8,441 bases of DNA. Origin: Nitrosomonadales bacterium (lineage in GTDB: Bacteria > Pseudomonadota > Gammaproteobacteria > Burkholderiales > Gallionellaceae). The first letter of the stretch is position 1, and each line of letters starts with the position of its first letter. A program made the translations under genes and the position numbers. Location of the stretch: the NCBI GenBank assembly GCA_003235435.1, contig QJWF01000131.1, forward strand, positions 1-8,441, written 5' to 3'. This document shows positions 6,269 through 8,441 of this stretch, in pieces. The notes beneath the pieces were generated by a model. That model searched no databases. It saw only the letters and a program-made list of their open reading frames with translations, and was not told the DNA's origin.

Positions 6269-6569
6269 CCCTGCTGATAAATTGCCGGTATTGACGCAGG
6301 TTTCCGCCAAAGTGAAAACGGAAGACTTGCCTACCCTGACCGAAATCGTCGAGGAAGCTTCTCCTCATGCCTTGCTCAGCACAAAAGAAAAGCAGCAGTT
6401 TTTGCGGCAACTTGAGAAACATCTCGAGACCCTGTTTTCCCTGAAACTAGCACAGAAACTCGAACAATTGCAGCGTCATACTGTCAAGCAAGCCATCAAC
6501 GAACTTAAGGCAGAATTGCCCGAATTGCTGCAGGAAGCACTTAATGCGCATCTTGATATGCGCAAGTAA
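6240..6569 (+). CDS. Small helical protein of unknown function between holC and valS
   Basis: This 109-residue, signal-free, probably cytoplasmic protein begins at an ATG inside holC (29-nt overlap, different frame), which points to translational coupling. Its N-terminal part carries two spaced copies of one motif, LPVLTQV at 15-21 and LPTLTEIV at 30-37. The rest, from about 48, is continuous amphipathic helix rich in Leu, Gln, Lys and Glu (EKQQFLRQLEKHLETLF, INELKAELPELLQEAL), possibly a coiled coil. Betaproteobacteria often have an uncharacterised gene at this spot, some annotated DUF2486. The LPxLT motif fits what I remember of those proteins, but I cannot confirm membership. Its position suggests an accessory role to chi or simply operon passage; neither is shown. 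Coding status is well supported by the frame, overlap and absence of a competing gene. Confidence 0.75.
   Translation: MTSIKHPRNNPADKLPVLTQVSAKVKTEDLPTLTEIVEEASPHALLSTKEKQQFLRQLEKHLETLFSLKLAQKLEQLQRHTVKQAINELKAELPELLQEALNAHLDMRK
6545..6564 (+). repeat. Stem-loop at the 3' end of the small gene, weak terminator candidate
   Basis: TGCGCAT (6545-6551) and ATGCGCA (6558-6564) form a perfect 7-bp stem with a 6-nt loop, CTTGAT, over the last codons of the small ORF. The downstream sequence is only loosely T-rich (TATATTTGTTATT from 6571) with no uninterrupted T run. If it terminates transcription it is inefficient; it might instead protect the 3' end or mark partial separation from valS. Confidence 0.3.
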
Positions 6570-6762
6570 GTATATTTGTTATTGCCGCTAGCCGTTCGAC
6601 CGGGCGGACATACAATGCCAGCCAGGTCGCCGGTTATCATGAACAGCACAACCACCATTCCCGTTATAATCGCGCCCCCATCGTCATTAGCAACGGCTCG
6701 GCGGGCGCAATAAGAACAGGACAGGCTGTTTGCCGCAGCAAATCGCACCATAAGGTAACGCA
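6570..6762 (+). promoter_or_regulatory. valS upstream region with consensus -10 box and leader structure
   Basis: These 193 nt separate the small gene from valS and hold no conserved gene I recognise. TATAAT at 6665-6670 is a perfect -10 hexamer, but no good -35 sits 16-18 bp upstream. If used, transcription would start near 6677 with a leader of about 86 nt. Within that leader, AACAG/CTGTT (6715-6719 and 6726-6730) and TTTGC/GCAAA (6729-6733 and 6738-6742) form two small hairpins that share two bases and so cannot both form fully. AAGG at 6752-6755 is the valS ribosome binding site. A second -10-like TACAAT at 6611-6616 also lacks a -35 partner. Confidence 0.35.
6615..6713 (+). CDS. Possible 32-residue leader peptide ORF upstream of valS
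   Basis: An open frame runs from ATG 6615 to TAA 6711-6713, with a second in-frame ATG at 6639. Its middle is rich in branched-chain-related residues, TTTIPVII, encoded ACA ACC ACC ATT CCC GTT ATA ATC, followed by APPSS and an Arg/Ala-rich end. The texture resembles ilv/thr leader peptides of enterobacteria. Against this, neither ATG has a clear ribosome binding site, no GC stem with a T run separates it from valS, and the TATAAT box lies inside the ORF. Coding status is speculative. Confidence 0.2.
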   Translation: MPARSPVIMNSTTTIPVIIAPPSSLATARRAQ

Positions 6763-8441
6763 ATGGAACTCGCAAAAAGTTTCGAACCGAAACATATCGA
6801 ATCGCGCTGGTACCCCAAGTGGGAAAATTCCGGGTATTTCAAGGCCGGGCTCGACCCGAAAAAAGCCGAAAATTTCTGCATCCTGCTGCCTCCGCCCAAT
6901 GTGACCGGAACACTGCACATGGGGCACGGCTTTAACCAGACCCTGATGGACGCGCTGACCCGTTATCACCGCATGAAAGGGGATAACACGCTGTGGCAGC
7001 CGGGCACAGATCACGCGGGTATCGCCACGCAGATCGTCGTGGAACGCCAGCTCGATGCCCAGGGCATTTCCCGCCGCGACCTGGGACGCGAAAAGTTCAT
7101 CGAGAAGGTCTGGGAGTGGAAGAAATATTCCGGAGACACTATCACCCGCCAGATGCGCCGTCTTGGCACTTCGCCGGACTGGTCGCGCGAGCGTTTCACG
7201 ATGGACGATGGATTGTCGCGCTCTGTCACTGAGACTTTCGTGCGCCTGTACAACGAAGGCCTGATCTATCGCGGCAAACGCCTGGTGAACTGGGACCCAA
7301 AGTTGCACACTGCCGTGTCCGATTTGGAAGTGGTGCAGGAAGAGGAAGATGGCTTCATGTGGCATATCCGCTACCCGCTCGCCGAAATGGACAATCTGCA
7401 TGGGCTAAATCACCTTACTGTCGCGACCACCCGCCCTGAGACTATGCTTGGCGACGTCGCCGTGATGGTGCATCCTGAAGACGAACGCTACCAGCATCTG
7501 ATCGGCAAAATGATCAGCTTGCCATTATGCGATCGCAATATCCCCATCATTGCCGATGAATACGTTGACAGGGAATTCGGCACCGGCGTGGTCAAGGTCA
7601 CGCCCGCACATGACTTCAACGACTATGCCGTCGGTCATCGGCATAAATTGCCAATGGTCAGCGTCTTGGAACTTAATGGAAATGTCCGAAGTAATGCAGA
7701 AGTTATATTGATATCAGGCGCCAGATTTACTCACTCGAACGGGGAAATCTCTGAACTCATTGACGGGGATTACCATAAAGGCATCCATATGGATGCTTAT
7801 CTAACCACCAGCACTGAATTACCAGACGCATATCGAGGTTTAGACCGTTTCATTGCGCGCAAGCAGATTGTCTCCGACCTTGAAGCAGTCGGCCTGTTGG
7901 AAAAGATTGAGAAGCACAAACTCAAAGTACCGCGCGGTGACCGCACTCACGTGGTAATCGAACCAATGCTCACCGACCAGTGGTTCGTCGCGATGAGTAA
8001 GCCGGGTAACGACGGTAAGAGCATCACCGATCAGGCGCTGGAATGCGTGGCTTCCGGAGAGATCAAGTTTCACCCTGACAACTGGGTGAACACTTACAAC
8101 CAATGGCTGAACAATATCCAGGACTGGTGCATTTCTCGCCAGCTGTGGTGGGGACATCAGATCCCGGCATGGTATGGAACAAACGGCGAAGTGTTCGTCG
8201 CTCGTGACGAAGCCGAAGCCCGCCTGCTGGCCGACAAAGCGGGTTATGCCGGTCAACTTGATCGTGATGAAGACGTACTTGATACCTGGTTCTCCTCCGC
8301 GCTGTGGCCGTTCTCCACGCTGGACTGGACACCGGAGTATCCAGCGAAATCCAATCCCGCGCTCGATATGTATCTGCCCTCTTCGGTGCTGGTGACAGGC
8401 TTCGACATCATATTCTTCTGGGTGGCGCGCATGGTGATGAT
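6763..8441 (+). CDS. valS: Valyl-tRNA synthetase, N-terminal 559 codons, cut by window edge
   Basis: This class I synthetase charges tRNA-Val with valine and hydrolyses mischarged threonyl-tRNA in an inserted editing domain. The visible part begins [34 protein letters not shown] has the HIGH-type signature HMGH at residues 52-55. The PGTDHAG motif is followed by the CP1 editing domain, with TTRPET at 222-227 and [12 protein letters not shown] at 278-288. After editing come [31 protein letters not shown] at 454-470 and [15 protein letters not shown]. The last residues are in [14 protein letters not shown], so KMSKS and the anticodon-binding domain are outside. ATG 6763 is served by AAGG 7 nt upstream. 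Residues about 301-355 (7663-7845) are encoded in AT-rich, rare-codon DNA and are longer than I expect from other betaproteobacterial enzymes. The frame stays open throughout. Confidence 0.98.
   Translation, partial: MELAKSFEPKHIESRWYPKWENSGYFKAGLDPKKAENFCILLPPPNVTGTLHMGHGFNQTLMDALTRYHRMKGDNTLWQPGTDHAGIATQIVVERQLDAQGISRRDLGREKFIEKVWEWKKYSGDTITRQMRRLGTSPDWSRERFTMDDGLSRSVTETFVRLYNEGLIYRGKRLVNWDPKLHTAVSDLEVVQEEEDGFMWHIRYPLAEMDNLHGLNHLTVATTRPETMLGDVAVMVHPEDERYQHLIGKMISLPLCDRNIPIIADEYVDREFGTGVVKVTPAHDFNDYAVGHRHKLPMVSVLELNGNVRSNAEVILISGARFTHSNGEISELIDGDYHKGIHMDAYLTTSTELPDAYRGLDRFIARKQIVSDLEAVGLLEKIEKHKLKVPRGDRTHVVIEPMLTDQWFVAMSKPGNDGKSITDQALECVASGEIKFHPDNWVNTYNQWLNNIQDWCISRQLWWGHQIPAWYGTNGEVFVARDEAEARLLADKAGYAGQLDRDEDVLDTWFSSALWPFSTLDWTPEYPAKSNPALDMYLPSSVLVTGFDIIFFWVARMVM

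Noticed and set aside
6611..6616. TACAAT as an alternative valS -10 box
   Set aside because: A good hexamer, but no -35 element lies 15-19 bp upstream.
6476..6775. 99-residue minus-strand frame over the valS upstream region
   Set aside because: It starts within valS, is antisense to the small gene at its end, and has no recognisable domain or ribosome binding site.
6664..7401. 245-residue minus-strand open frame opposite valS
   Set aside because: It mirrors the highly conserved valS HIGH and editing regions; codon shadowing explains the open frame.
1..8441. Mobile elements, CRISPR arrays, tRNA/rRNA genes, phage or defence genes
   Set aside because: I read both strands for terminal repeats, transposase motifs, regularly spaced repeats and RNA gene signatures and found none; the content is housekeeping.

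Overview
The window reads as chromosomal housekeeping DNA of a betaproteobacterium. The best guess is the Nitrosomonadales/Gallionellaceae side, judged from protein style and gene order recalled from memory rather than a search. Two markers support this. One is a sigma-70-family factor followed by DUF3619- and DUF3106-type genes beside the acetolactate synthase large subunit gene. The other is lptF-lptG divergent from pepA-holC-(small protein)-valS. I see no mobile element, tRNA, rRNA, CRISPR array or phage gene.

Layout. (1) 1-448, minus: N-terminal 149 codons of ilvB/ilvI, running off the left edge, with a good sigma-70-type promoter at 487-515. (2) 597-1935, plus: a tightly packed three-gene unit. 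It encodes a sigma factor that apparently starts at CTG, a small single-pass membrane protein (DUF3619-like) and a secreted DUF3106-like helical protein. Both junctions are 4-nt stop/start overlaps. (3) 4278-1983, minus: lptF then lptG, the permease pair of the lipopolysaccharide export ABC transporter, converging on the sigma unit. (4) 4314-6569, plus: pepA (TTG start, strong ribosome binding site), holC and a 109-residue protein of unknown function, all overlapping. The pepA promoter lies inside the first codons of divergent lptF. (5) 6570-6762: a 193-nt leader or intergenic region with a consensus -10 box, a 32-codon upstream ORF rich in Thr/Ile/Val in its middle, and two short overlapping hairpins. 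(6) 6763-8441, plus: valS, cut off by the right edge before the KMSKS region.

The genes cover branched-chain amino acid synthesis, envelope lipopolysaccharide transport, peptide turnover, the DNA polymerase III clamp loader and valine tRNA charging. The most unusual points are the CTG start with a five-codon upstream ORF before the sigma gene, the uncharacterised sigma/membrane/periplasmic module, the valine/isoleucine/threonine-rich upstream ORF before valS, and a patch of AT-rich, rare-codon sequence inside valS that encodes a lineage-specific-looking insertion.
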